From Salipiger abyssi (lineage in GTDB: Bacteria; Pseudomonadota; Alphaproteobacteria; Rhodobacterales; Rhodobacteraceae): DNA of 64,000 bases. A program made the translations under genes and the position numbers. How positions within the stretch are numbered: position 1 is the first letter of the stretch; the number at the start of each line of letters is the position of its first letter. The notes beneath the pieces were generated by a model. It made no database searches. It was given only the letters and a program-made list of their open reading frames with translations, and was not told where the DNA came from. The stretch covers positions 235,029 through 299,028 of the forward strand of contig NZ_JAEKIS010000005.1 in the NCBI RefSeq assembly GCF_017311415.1. Direction: 5' to 3'. Shown here in pieces: positions 33,622 through 41,828 of the stretch.

Positions 33622-34470
33622 ATGTTTCGCGCAACCCTCGCCGCACTGGCCATCATTCCGCTTGGCGGGGCCGCGTTTGCCGACTGCGCCAGCGATGCGG
33701 ACATCGCGGCCTTCGCGCAGAGCTACCTGTCCAGGACCCCGGCAACGGCGCTCGGAACCGGCGGCGACATAGCCGACGCGCTCTGCACCCAGGTCAAGCT
33801 GGCCGAGCTGCTGGCGCAGAATCTCGGGCCGGTGGTCGGCTACAAGGCCGGGCTGACCAGCAAACCGGCGCAGGAGCGCTTCGGCGTGACCGCACCGGTG
33901 CGCGGTGTACTCTACCGCGACATGCTGCTTGAAGACGGCGCCACGGTCGCCAGCGATTTCGGCGCCGTGCCGATGCTCGAGGCGGATCTTCTGATGATCG
34001 TCGGCGACGACAGAATCGCCGAAGCGACAACGCCCGAAGAGGTGATGCGCCACGTATCGGCGCTGCGGCCCTTCATCGAGCTGCCGGATCTCACCCTCGC
34101 AAAGGGCGAGCCGCTGACCGGAGAAACCCTGACCGCCATGGGCGTCGGCCCGCGCCTCGGCGTGATGGGCCCCGAGATTGCCGTCACCGACCCCGAGGCG
34201 ATGACGCAGGCGCTCGCGACGATGGCCGTCACGCTGACCGACGCCGATGGCACGGTGATGTCAGAGGCCCCCGGCGCGGCGGTGCTCGGCCATCCGGCTA
34301 ATGCGCTGCTATGGCTGATGCAGGACGGCGTAAAGCTGAAGGCGGGTGACATTGTCAGCGTCGGCTCCTTCGGCCCGCTTTTCCCGATCGCCAAGGCGGG
34401 CGGCGGCGCGACGCTGCACTATGCCGGTCTGCCGGACGATCCGGAGATATCGGTGCGCTTTTCCGACTGA
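33622..34470 (+). CDS. Secreted hydratase/FAH-like protein (MhpD type) with signal peptide
   Basis: A 282-residue protein that looks like 2-keto-4-pentenoate hydratase (GPVVGYKAGLTSKPAQERFG, VRGVLYRDMLL, PMLEADLLMIVGD, LGHPANALLWLMQDGVKLKA) but begins with a clear Sec signal peptide (FRATLAALAIIPLGGAAFAD). The cytoplasmic family acts in aromatic catabolism. The exported form must meet a different substrate, or serve as a non-catalytic protein. The next gene, a DUF4396 membrane protein, follows after 50 bases on the same strand. Fold assignment is good; activity is unproven. Confidence 0.78.
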   Translation: MFRATLAALAIIPLGGAAFADCASDADIAAFAQSYLSRTPATALGTGGDIADALCTQVKLAELLAQNLGPVVGYKAGLTSKPAQERFGVTAPVRGVLYRDMLLEDGATVASDFGAVPMLEADLLMIVGDDRIAEATTPEEVMRHVSALRPFIELPDLTLAKGEPLTGETLTAMGVGPRLGVMGPEIAVTDPEAMTQALATMAVTLTDADGTVMSEAPGAAVLGHPANALLWLMQDGVKLKAGDIVSVGSFGPLFPIAKAGGGATLHYAGLPDDPEISVRFSD

Positions 34471-34520
34471 TCCGGGAACCGCCCCGGCGGATATGGGTTG
34501 GCCCCGTGAAGGGAGCCGAC

Positions 34521-35210
34521 ATGTCCGTGATAGACCCCATTCTTTCGTCGCCCTGGTTCCTCGTCGCCTGGGCGGCGCTGATGATCCCCTCCGAGTTCGT
34601 CCTTCTCAGAGATCTGAAAACGAAGAACAGCCACCTGATGAGCCTGATGAAGCTCGTCTGGGCGCTCACCGTACTTTATTCCGGCCCGCTCGGCCTGCTG
34701 ATTTACTGGACCTGCGGGCGCAAGGAGATCCCCGAAGACAACCTGGCGCGTCGCGCGTTCCGCTCCGTGGCGCATTGCTATTCCGGCTGCGGGCTCGGCG
34801 AGATCATCGGCGTTGTCCTTGCGGTGGGACTCCTGCGGCTCGGCACCGGGGCGACAGCGGCGATCACCTTCGCCTTCGCCTATGCGGTGGGCTTTGCGCT
34901 CACCTTCGGCCCGCTGATACAGGACGGCGTCTCGAAACGTCGTGCGCTCAAAGACACCTTCATGGCTGAGACCCCCTCGATCCTCGTGATGGAGATCGTG
35001 GCCATCGCGGTCGACCTGACACTCGCCGGCAATGCCGGGATGGGCGATATCCGGTTCTGGGCCTCGCTGATCGTCTCGCTGACCTGCGGCCTTGTCGCAG
35101 CCTACCCGGTGAATGTGCTGCTGCTGCATTTCGGTGTGAAGGAAGGCATGATGGATCCGCGCATGACCGATCACGGGTCGCACGACCACCACGAGGCCCA
35201 AGCGCACTGA
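34521..35210 (+). CDS. DUF4396 family membrane protein
   Basis: A 229-residue polytopic inner-membrane protein with about six to seven helices and the DUF4396-like stretch VAHCYSGCGLGEIIGVVLA, including a conserved His/Cys/Glu set inside the membrane. The C-terminus ends in a histidine-rich tail (HGSHDHHEAQAH) that could bind metal. AAGGGAG lies just before the ATG at 34521. Relatives often sit near copper or other metal genes. Function is unknown. Confidence 0.8.
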   Translation: MSVIDPILSSPWFLVAWAALMIPSEFVLLRDLKTKNSHLMSLMKLVWALTVLYSGPLGLLIYWTCGRKEIPEDNLARRAFRSVAHCYSGCGLGEIIGVVLAVGLLRLGTGATAAITFAFAYAVGFALTFGPLIQDGVSKRRALKDTFMAETPSILVMEIVAIAVDLTLAGNAGMGDIRFWASLIVSLTCGLVAAYPVNVLLLHFGVKEGMMDPRMTDHGSHDHHEAQAH

Positions 35211-35241
35211 GGACCGCCCCGCTCCGGAAATAACAAATAAC

Positions 35242-35273
35242 AGACGCCCGCTGTGGAACAGCGGGCGTCTTTG
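35242..35273. terminator. Bidirectional terminator between DUF4396 gene and prpE
   Basis: AGACGCCCGCTG, five-base loop, CAGCGGGCGTCT, with T-rich sequence on the right and A-rich on the left. It lies between convergent genes, so it can serve both strands. Confidence 0.88.
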
Positions 35274-35296
35274 TCTTTCGGCACGGCGCGCTGGCG

Positions 35297-37198
35297 TCAG
35301 GCGGGCACTTTCTTGGCGTAGCCCAGCCCTTGCAGCGCGGTGCGGATCTCATCGAGGATCGCCGGATCGTCGATGGTCGCCGGCATCTTGAACTCTTCGC
35401 CATCGGCGATCTTGACCATGGTGGCGCGCAGGATCTTACCCGAGCGCGTCTTGGGCAAACGGTCGACCACGGCGCAGAGCTTGAAGGCGGCGACCGGGCC
35501 GATCTGGTCACGCACCAGCTTGACGCATTCCTTGCAGACCTCGGCCTCGTCACGATCCACGCCTGAGCTCAGGCAGATGAAACCCAGCGGCATCTGCCCC
35601 TTGAGCTCGTCGCCGACCCCGATCACCGCGCATTCGGCGACATCCGGGTGCGAGGCCAGCACCTCCTCCATCGCGCCAGTGGACAGGCGGTGACCGGCGA
35701 CGTTGATCACGTCATCGGTGCGCGACATGATGTAGAGATAGCCGTCCTCGTCCTTCATGCCCGCATCGCCGGTCTCGTAATAGCCGGGGAACTGGGTGAG
35801 GTAGCTTTTCTTGTAGCGCGCCTCGGCGTTCCACAGGGTTTGCAGCGTGCCCGGCGGCAGCGGCAGCTTGATCGCGATGGCGCCCAGAGTGTTCGGCGCG
35901 ACCTCGTGCCCGCCCTCGTCGAGAATGCGCACATCGTAGCCCGGCATCGGTACGGATGGCGAGCCCAGCTTGATCGGCAGCTCCTCGATCCCGATCGGGT
36001 TCGCGGCGATGCCCCAGCCGGTCTCGGTCTGCCACCAGTGGTCGATCACCGGCACGCCGAGGTGTTTTTGCGCCCATTCGATGGTCGAAGGGTCGGCGCG
36101 CTCGCCCGCGAGGAACAGCGCCTGGAGATCGTGCAGCTTGTAGCGCTTGATCCATTCGCCGTCCGGATCGGCGCGGCGAATTGCGCGCAGCGCGGTCGGC
36201 GCGGTGAAGAAGGACTTGATCCGGTGGTTCTGGATGATCCGCCAGAACACGCCCGCATGCGGGGTGCCAATGGGCTTGCCCTCGAACACCACGGTCTGGG
36301 CGCCGGTGATGAGCGGGCCGTAGCAGATATAGGAGTGCCCCACGACCCAGCCCACATCCGAGGCCGCCCAGAACCGGTCTCCTGCTTCGATATTGTAGAT
36401 GTTCTTCATCGTCCATTGCAGGGCGACGAGATGCCCGGCGGTGGAGCGCACCACCCCCTTGGGCTGGCCGGTGGTGCCGGAAGTATAGAGGATATAGGCC
36501 GGGTGGTTGCCCTCGACCGGCACGCATTCGGCGGGCTTCACACCGTACTGGAAGCCGTGCCAGGAGAAATCCCTGCCCTCGATCAGCTTGGCCACCTCCT
36601 GCTCGCGCTGGAAGATCACGCAGAATTCCGGCTTGTGCTCGGCCTGTTCGATGGCCTCGTCGAGCAGCGGCTTGTAATGCACCACGCGGCCCGGTTCGAG
36701 CCCGCAGCTCGACGCGATGATCGCCTTGGGCGTGCAGTCGTCGATGCGCACCGCGAGCTCGTGCGCGGCAAAGCCGCCGAACACCACCGAATGCACCGCG
36801 CCGAGCCTGGCGCAGGCCAGCATCGCCTCCAGCGCCTCGGGGATCATCGGCATGTAGATGATGACCCGGTCGCCCTTTTCCACGCCGCGCATCTTGAGCG
36901 CGCCGGCGAGCGACGCAACACGCGCCTGCAACTCGCGATAGGTGATGCCCTTGGTGGAATGCGTGATCGGACTCTCGTGCATGATGGCGATCTCGTCGCC
37001 CCGGCCGGCCTCGACATGACGGTCGACCGCGTTCCAGCAGGTGTTCACCAGCCCGTCCGAGAACCACTCATACATGTCCTCGCCCTTGTCGAAGAGCGCC
37101 TTGGAGGGCTCCTTGACCCAGTCGATCGCCCGCGCGGCCTCCATCCAGAACCCTTCGGGATCGGATTTCCACGCCTCGTATACGTCCTTGTAGCCCAT
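35297..37198 (-). CDS. prpE: Propionyl-CoA synthetase
   Basis: Activates propionate to propionyl-CoA with ATP. The 633-residue protein is an acyl-CoA synthetase of the adenylate-forming superfamily: ATP loop YILYTSGTTGQPKGV, DHWWQTETGWGI, YYETGDAGMKDEDGY, and the C-terminal lysine K588 in KTRSGKILRATM that is a known acetylation site in the family. PrpE rather than Acs is supported by the N-terminus (YKDVYEAWKSDPEGFW) and its length. GGAGGAG precedes the ATG. TTTGCAAA-type motifs upstream suggest control by a short-chain acyl-CoA regulator. Confidence 0.94.
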   Translation of the reverse strand: MGYKDVYEAWKSDPEGFWMEAARAIDWVKEPSKALFDKGEDMYEWFSDGLVNTCWNAVDRHVEAGRGDEIAIMHESPITHSTKGITYRELQARVASLAGALKMRGVEKGDRVIIYMPMIPEALEAMLACARLGAVHSVVFGGFAAHELAVRIDDCTPKAIIASSCGLEPGRVVHYKPLLDEAIEQAEHKPEFCVIFQREQEVAKLIEGRDFSWHGFQYGVKPAECVPVEGNHPAYILYTSGTTGQPKGVVRSTAGHLVALQWTMKNIYNIEAGDRFWAASDVGWVVGHSYICYGPLITGAQTVVFEGKPIGTPHAGVFWRIIQNHRIKSFFTAPTALRAIRRADPDGEWIKRYKLHDLQALFLAGERADPSTIEWAQKHLGVPVIDHWWQTETGWGIAANPIGIEELPIKLGSPSVPMPGYDVRILDEGGHEVAPNTLGAIAIKLPLPPGTLQTLWNAEARYKKSYLTQFPGYYETGDAGMKDEDGYLYIMSRTDDVINVAGHRLSTGAMEEVLASHPDVAECAVIGVGDELKGQMPLGFICLSSGVDRDEAEVCKECVKLVRDQIGPVAAFKLCAVVDRLPKTRSGKILRATMVKIADGEEFKMPATIDDPAILDEIRTALQGLGYAKKVPA

Positions 37199-37222
37199 GG
37201 GGAAGCTCCTCCTCTCGCATTT

Positions 37223-37410
37223 GGGTAAGTTGATTAGGCAACGGCCCTTACCCGAGCAAGTATGTTACCGGTAAGCAGGACAGAAAACCGCACCGATTTG
37301 CCATTGCAGGCAAATTGTGGACCTCAAATCTTTGCAAAGAAAGGAGTTTATTAACTGAATTTTGCGAATAAGACGGTATTCTGCAAATTTGCAAAGCAGT
37401 CAATTGCAAA
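37223..37410. promoter_or_regulatory. prpE upstream region with repeated TTTGCAAA-type motifs
   Basis: The 330-base gap before prpE is AT-richer than its surroundings. TTTGCAAA occurs at 37331-37338 and 37388-37395; near copies are TTTGCGAA (37361), TCTGCAAA (37380) and ATTGCAAA (37403). An inverted ATTTGCC-N6-GGCAAAT lies at 37296-37315, TTACCGGTAA at 37265-37274, and GGGTAAG/CTTACCC at 37223-37253. From memory, TTTGCAAA pairs are the binding motif of the ScfR/PccR regulators of propionyl-CoA genes in Rhodobacter. Confidence 0.65.
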
Positions 37411-37528
37411 ACCAGGCCGAATCCCGGCGTGGCAATCGGATTCAATGCCCATCTGCGCCGCACTCAGGGGCGTATCGAGGAATTTCCGGGCGTCGGCCGG
37501 CCCTGTGTCGGCCCGGCCTCGCCTCTGC

Positions 37529-39808
37529 TCAACCGTAGCTCGCCACCGGCGTGCCGGCGATGGCGGCCATGTTCAGCAACCCGCGCGAGGTGATCGAGGG
37601 CGTCACGATATGCGCACGGTTGCCCAGCCCCATCAGGATCGGCCCGACCTCCAGCCCACCGGCCTTGAGCCGCAGGATGTTGCGCACGCCGCTGGCCGCA
37701 TCGGCCTGGGCGAAGATCAGCACATTCGCCGCGCCCTGCATGCGGTTCTCGGGCATCAGCCGTTCGCGCAGCTCCGGGTCGAGCGCGCTGTCCACATGCA
37801 TCTCGCCCTCGTAGATGAAATCGCGCGGCTGGCTGTCGAGGATCTCCAGCGCGGCGCGGATGCGCGGCCCGGAGCCGTCGGCCTGATTGCCGAATTGCGA
37901 GCGCGAACACAGCGCGATCTTGGGCGTGAGACCGAAACGGCGCACATGGCGCGCGGCGCCGATGACCGTCTTGGCGATCTGCTCGGGCGTCGGCTCCGTC
38001 CAGACCTGGGTGTCGGCAAGAAACAGGGGCCCGTCTTCGAGGATCATCATCGACAGCGCGCCCTGCGCCTCGTGGCCATCGTTGCCCAGCACCTGGGTGA
38101 TGTAGTTGAGATGCCAGCGGTACTCGCCGAAGGTGCCGCAGATCATACTGTCGGCCTCGCCGCGATAGACCATGATCGCGGCAATCGCGGTGAGGTTGGT
38201 GCGCAGGATCGCGCGCGCCAGATCCGGCGTCACGCCGCGCCGCGCCATCAGCTTGTGATAGGTTTCCCAGTAATCGCGATACCGCGGGTCGTCCTGCGGG
38301 TCGACGATGTGGAAATCGCGGCCCGGGCGGATTTCCAGCCCCATGCGCTCGCAGCGGCTGGCCATCACATCCGGCCGACCGATGAGGATCGGCTGCTCGG
38401 TGGTTTCCTCCAGGATCGCCTGCGCGGCGCGCAGCACCCGCTCGTCCTCGCCCTCGGCAAAGACGATTTTGCGCGACGCCGAGCGCGCCGCCTCGAAGAC
38501 CGGGCGCATGAGCAGCGCCGACTTGAACACCGAGGCGTTGAGTCGGTCCTTGTAGGCTTGCAGATCGTCGAGCGGGCGCGTCGCCACGCCGGAATCCATC
38601 GCCGCCTGCGCCACCGCCGAGGACACCACGGCGGAGAGACGCGGATCGAAGGGCTTGGGAATAAGGTAGTCGCGGCCAAAGGTCAGCTGCTCGCCGTGAT
38701 AGGCCGCCGCCGCCTCGGCCGAGGTGGTGGCACGGGCCAGCGCCGCAATGCCCTCGACGCAGGCCACCGACATGGCGTCGTTGATCTCGGTCGCGCCGAC
38801 ATCCAGCGCACCGCGGAAGATGAAGGGGAAACACAGGACGTTGTTGACCTGGTTGGGAAAATCGCTGCGCCCGGTGGCGATGATCGCATCGGGTGCGACC
38901 GCACGCACCGCGTCGGGCATGATTTCGGGCGTGGGATTGGCGAGCGCGAAGACGATGGGCGTCTCGCTCATGCGCGCGACCTGCTCCGGCTTGAGCACGC
39001 CGGGGCCGGAGAGGCCGAGGAACAGATCCGCCCCAGCGATCACCTCGTCGAGGGTGCGCAGGTCGGAATTTTGCGCAAACGCCGCCTTCTGCGGCGTCAT
39101 ATCCTCTTCGCGGCCCTCATAGACCAGCCCGTGAATGTCGCAGAGCCAGACATTCTCGCGCTTCACCCCGAGCTTCAGCAGCATGTTCAGGCAGGCGATG
39201 CCCGCAGCGCCGCCGCCGGTGGAGACGACCTTGATATCCTCAAAAGACTTGCCGGCCACATATAGCGCATTGGTGGCTGCCGCGCCGACGACGATGGCGG
39301 TGCCGTGCTGGTCGTCGTGAAAGACCGGGATGTTCATCCGCTCGCGGCAGATCTTTTCCACGATGAAACAATCGGGCGCCTTGATGTCCTCAAGATTGAT
39401 CGCGCCAAAGGTCGGCTCCAGCGCGCAAACGATCTCGGCCAGCTTTTCCGGGTCGGGCTCGTTCAGCTCCAGATCGAAACAGTCGATATTGGCGAATTTC
39501 TTGAAGAGGACCGCCTTGCCCTCCATCACCGGCTTGGAGGCGAGCGGGCCGATATTGCCCAAGCCCAGCACCGCCGTGCCGTTCGACACCACCGCCACGA
39601 GATTGCCGCGCGCGGTGTAGCGGGCGGCGGTCTGCGGATCGGCCTTGATTTCGAGACAGGCCTCGGCGACGCCGGGCGAATAGGCGCGGCTGAGGTCGCG
39701 ACCATTGGCCAGCGGCTTGGTCGCGCGGACCTCAAGCTTCCCGGGCTTGGGATTTTCGTGGTAGAACAGCGCCGCCTGGCGCAGGCTTTCCTGAGCGGTA
39801 TCGGTCAT
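37529..39808 (-). CDS. maeB: NADP-dependent malic enzyme with C-terminal phosphotransacetylase-like domain
   Basis: Decarboxylates malate to pyruvate with NADP. The 759-residue protein has two parts. The malic enzyme, about residues 1-430, has [42 protein letters not shown] and [11 protein letters not shown]. The phosphotransacetylase-like domain, about 430-759, has [20 protein letters not shown] and [15 protein letters not shown]; in this fusion it is regulatory, binding acetyl-CoA. It lies upstream of prpE on the same strand, but the 330-base gap argues for separate promoters. Confidence 0.95.
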   Translation of the reverse strand: MTDTAQESLRQAALFYHENPKPGKLEVRATKPLANGRDLSRAYSPGVAEACLEIKADPQTAARYTARGNLVAVVSNGTAVLGLGNIGPLASKPVMEGKAVLFKKFANIDCFDLELNEPDPEKLAEIVCALEPTFGAINLEDIKAPDCFIVEKICRERMNIPVFHDDQHGTAIVVGAAATNALYVAGKSFEDIKVVSTGGGAAGIACLNMLLKLGVKRENVWLCDIHGLVYEGREEDMTPQKAAFAQNSDLRTLDEVIAGADLFLGLSGPGVLKPEQVARMSETPIVFALANPTPEIMPDAVRAVAPDAIIATGRSDFPNQVNNVLCFPFIFRGALDVGATEINDAMSVACVEGIAALARATTSAEAAAAYHGEQLTFGRDYLIPKPFDPRLSAVVSSAVAQAAMDSGVATRPLDDLQAYKDRLNASVFKSALLMRPVFEAARSASRKIVFAEGEDERVLRAAQAILEETTEQPILIGRPDVMASRCERMGLEIRPGRDFHIVDPQDDPRYRDYWETYHKLMARRGVTPDLARAILRTNLTAIAAIMVYRGEADSMICGTFGEYRWHLNYITQVLGNDGHEAQGALSMMILEDGPLFLADTQVWTEPTPEQIAKTVIGAARHVRRFGLTPKIALCSRSQFGNQADGSGPRIRAALEILDSQPRDFIYEGEMHVDSALDPELRERLMPENRMQGAANVLIFAQADAASGVRNILRLKAGGLEVGPILMGLGNRAHIVTPSITSRGLLNMAAIAGTPVASYG

Positions 39809-39829
39809 GCCGGCCGGGCTCCCGAATTA

Positions 39830-39843
39830 GTTCAACATTGAAC
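39830..39843. promoter_or_regulatory. Inverted repeat upstream of maeB
   Basis: GTTCAACATTGAAC, six-base arms around CA, 22 bases upstream of the maeB start codon. It is suitable as a repressor site; the regulator is unknown. Confidence 0.45.
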
Positions 39844-39973
39844 AATCCGCGAAACGCGGATGGTTGCCCAATAGCAGGAGTCCGGTAAGGCGTAAATGGC
39901 TAAGCCGCGGATCCCACTTTCAGCGGATCGCGGCCCGAGCCGATTTGTCGGGAAAACAGCCCGCCCCGGGGCC

Positions 39974-40168
39974 TCAATAGGCCACGTCTTCGAGCAGCTC
40001 GATCCTGCGCTCTGCCTCGCGGCGGGTCAGGTCGGGATCGAAGCTCTCACCGCTGCGCTCGCTCAGCAATCGCAGCCGCGCCTCCTGTTCCTCGGTCATC
40101 GGCTCTTGCGGCGGCGGCGGCACATCCAGCGCGGCGTCGACATCTTCGGCTCGGGGTATTGAATTCAT
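39974..40168 (-). CDS. DUF3072-type small protein
   Basis: A 64-residue acidic protein; the start at 40168 is set by AAGGAGG nine bases upstream. The family core is visible: PMTEEQEARLRLLSERSGES followed by FDPDLTRREAERRIELL. It is thought to be a small helical domain of unknown role. Longer in-frame starts lack a ribosome site. Confidence 0.82.
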   Translation of the reverse strand: MNSIPRAEDVDAALDVPPPPQEPMTEEQEARLRLLSERSGESFDPDLTRREAERRIELLEDVAY

Positions 40169-40341
40169 CGGTTGGAACCTCCTTAACGCCCTCAAACGCA
40201 ACACCCCTGCGCCAAGTTCCATCGGATATCGCAACCGTTTGCGCTCACGCTCGTGGCGCTCCGATTTCCGTGGGTGACAAGGCCGCGCCCCGCTCCTATA
40301 AGGCGCGCGAAAATCCGATATCCACCCAAGGAGCTTTTCCC

Positions 40342-41262
40342 ATGTCCACCCTGGTTTTCGGCCACAAGTCTCCCGACACCGACAGCACCGGCAGCCCCAT
40401 CGTCTGGGCCTGGTACATGAACGAGGTCAAGGGCGAGGCCGCCAAGCCCGCGCTGCTGGGCGAGCCCAACACCGAGGCCGCCTTCATGCTCCAGCATTGG
40501 GGTCTGGAAAAGCCCGAGATCATCGGCGACGTGGCCGAAGACGCACCGGTCGTCATCGTCGACACCAACAACCCCGCCGAGCTGCCGGCCTCGATCAACT
40601 CCGCTGATATCAAAGCGATCATCGACCACCACAAGCTGGTCGGCGGTCTGGAAACAAAGGGCCCGATCGACATCACCGTGCGCCCGCTCGCCTGCACCGC
40701 CACCATCATGTATGACCTGATGGGCGACGATGCCGCCAAGATGCCCGAGGCGATCAAGGGCGCGGCGCTGACCTGCATCCTCTCCGACACGCTGGAATTC
40801 CGCTCGCCCACCACCACCGAGCACGACAAGGCCGTCGCCGAAAAGCTGGCCGCCGATCTCGGCCTCGACATCACCGAATTCGCCGCCAAGATGTTTGCCG
40901 CGAAGTCCGACGTTTCGGCCTTCTCCGACGCGGAGCTTATCCGCATGGATTCCAAGGAATACGAGGTCGACGGCACCAAGTTCCGCGTTTCGGTTCTGGA
41001 AACCACCGCGCCCGAAATCCCGCTGGGCCGCAAAGATAGCCTGATGGAGACCTTCAAGACCGTCGCCACCGAAGATGGCGTCGATCAGGTGCTGCTTTTC
41101 GTCGTGGACATCCTCAAGGAAGAAGCGACGCTCCTGGTGCCGAACGATCTGGTGAAGACCGTGGCCGAAAAGAGCTTTGGCGCCAGCGTTTCCGGCGACA
41201 CCGTGGTCCTGCCCGGTGTGATGAGCCGCAAAAAGCAGATCATTCCGAACCTCAAGGTCTGA
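40342..41262 (+). CDS. ppaC: Manganese-dependent inorganic pyrophosphatase
   Basis: Family II pyrophosphatase (DHH superfamily), hydrolysing pyrophosphate in the cytoplasm. The 306-residue protein has metal ligands H8, D12 and D14 in FGHKSPDTDSTGS, the DHH motif D95-H96-H97, and the C-terminal substrate motif SRKKQIIP. CAAGGAG precedes the ATG. It is a single gene closed by a strong terminator. Confidence 0.96.
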   Translation: MSTLVFGHKSPDTDSTGSPIVWAWYMNEVKGEAAKPALLGEPNTEAAFMLQHWGLEKPEIIGDVAEDAPVVIVDTNNPAELPASINSADIKAIIDHHKLVGGLETKGPIDITVRPLACTATIMYDLMGDDAAKMPEAIKGAALTCILSDTLEFRSPTTTEHDKAVAEKLAADLGLDITEFAAKMFAAKSDVSAFSDAELIRMDSKEYEVDGTKFRVSVLETTAPEIPLGRKDSLMETFKTVATEDGVDQVLLFVVDILKEEATLLVPNDLVKTVAEKSFGASVSGDTVVLPGVMSRKKQIIPNLKV

Positions 41263-41290
41263 ACGGCTCCAGATCTTTCGGATCGTCTCG

Positions 41291-41320
41291 ACACCGGCCG
41301 CCTCGTGCGGCCGGTGTTTT
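41291..41320 (+). terminator. Rho-independent terminator of ppaC
   Basis: ACACCGGCCGC, five-base loop, GCGGCCGGTGT plus three T, 28 bases after the stop codon. Confidence 0.9.
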
Positions 41321-41334
41321 CATTTGCGCGGCCT

Positions 41335-41691
41335 TCACTCGGCGCGCACCACCTCATAAAGCGCCGCATTGGGCACCACGCCTTCGACCGGCGGGAAGGC
41401 CCCCGCCGCGCGCATCGCAGCGATAGCATCCGCGAAATGCGCCGGGCTCTCCCAGTGCGCGATATTGATCAGGGAAAACCGCGCCTGCGGGTCGAGCGAC
41501 CCATGCAGCGCCGTCGAGATATAGCCGGGCTGCTCCTGAAGGAAATCGCGCGCCGTTTCCCAGGCGGCGACGGCCGCGTCCCGCTGACCCGGCGGCACCT
41601 CGAACACGTTGATCAGCGTCACCTCGGCCATGGCCGCACTGCCGCTTAGCAATAGCACCGCCAGCGGCGCCAGGATTTTTGGGAAGGTCAT
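41335..41691 (-). CDS. Secreted ABM-domain protein
   Basis: A 118-residue protein: Sec signal peptide (FPKILAPLAVLLLSGSAAMA) followed by one ferredoxin-like antibiotic-biosynthesis-monooxygenase domain (VTLINVFEVPPGQRDAAV, LINIAHWESPAHFADAIAAM). Cytoplasmic relatives oxidise quinones or act in heme breakdown; the exported form has no known substrate. Its promoter region holds two matching palindromic motifs, so it is likely under repressor control. Confidence 0.82.
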   Translation of the reverse strand: MTFPKILAPLAVLLLSGSAAMAEVTLINVFEVPPGQRDAAVAAWETARDFLQEQPGYISTALHGSLDPQARFSLINIAHWESPAHFADAIAAMRAAGAFPPVEGVVPNAALYEVVRAE

Positions 41692-41711
41692 GAGTCGCTC
41701 TCCTGATTTTC

Positions 41712-41747
41712 AATAGCATGCTATTTATATACACATAGTATGCTATT
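41712..41747. promoter_or_regulatory. Two palindromic operator-like sites upstream of the ABM gene
   Basis: AATAGCATGCTATT (41712-41725) is a perfect 14-base palindrome, and CATAGTATGCTATT (to 41747) is a close second copy. Centres are 22 bases apart, two helical turns. They end 20 bases from the start codon, in an AT-rich patch. The form fits a MarR-type repressor; no regulator gene is adjacent. Confidence 0.6.
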
Positions 41748-41828
41748 CAATGGCAATCGCCACACGCCTCGTGGAAAATGCAAGAAGCCGCTTGCCCGCC
41801 CCCACCCCGCGGGAGTAGCGATAGCGCC

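Noticed and set aside
35242..35273. DUF4396-prpE hairpin as a regulatory RNA
   Set aside because: It has a perfect stem, flanking T/A runs and lies between convergent genes, which is fully explained by a two-way terminator.
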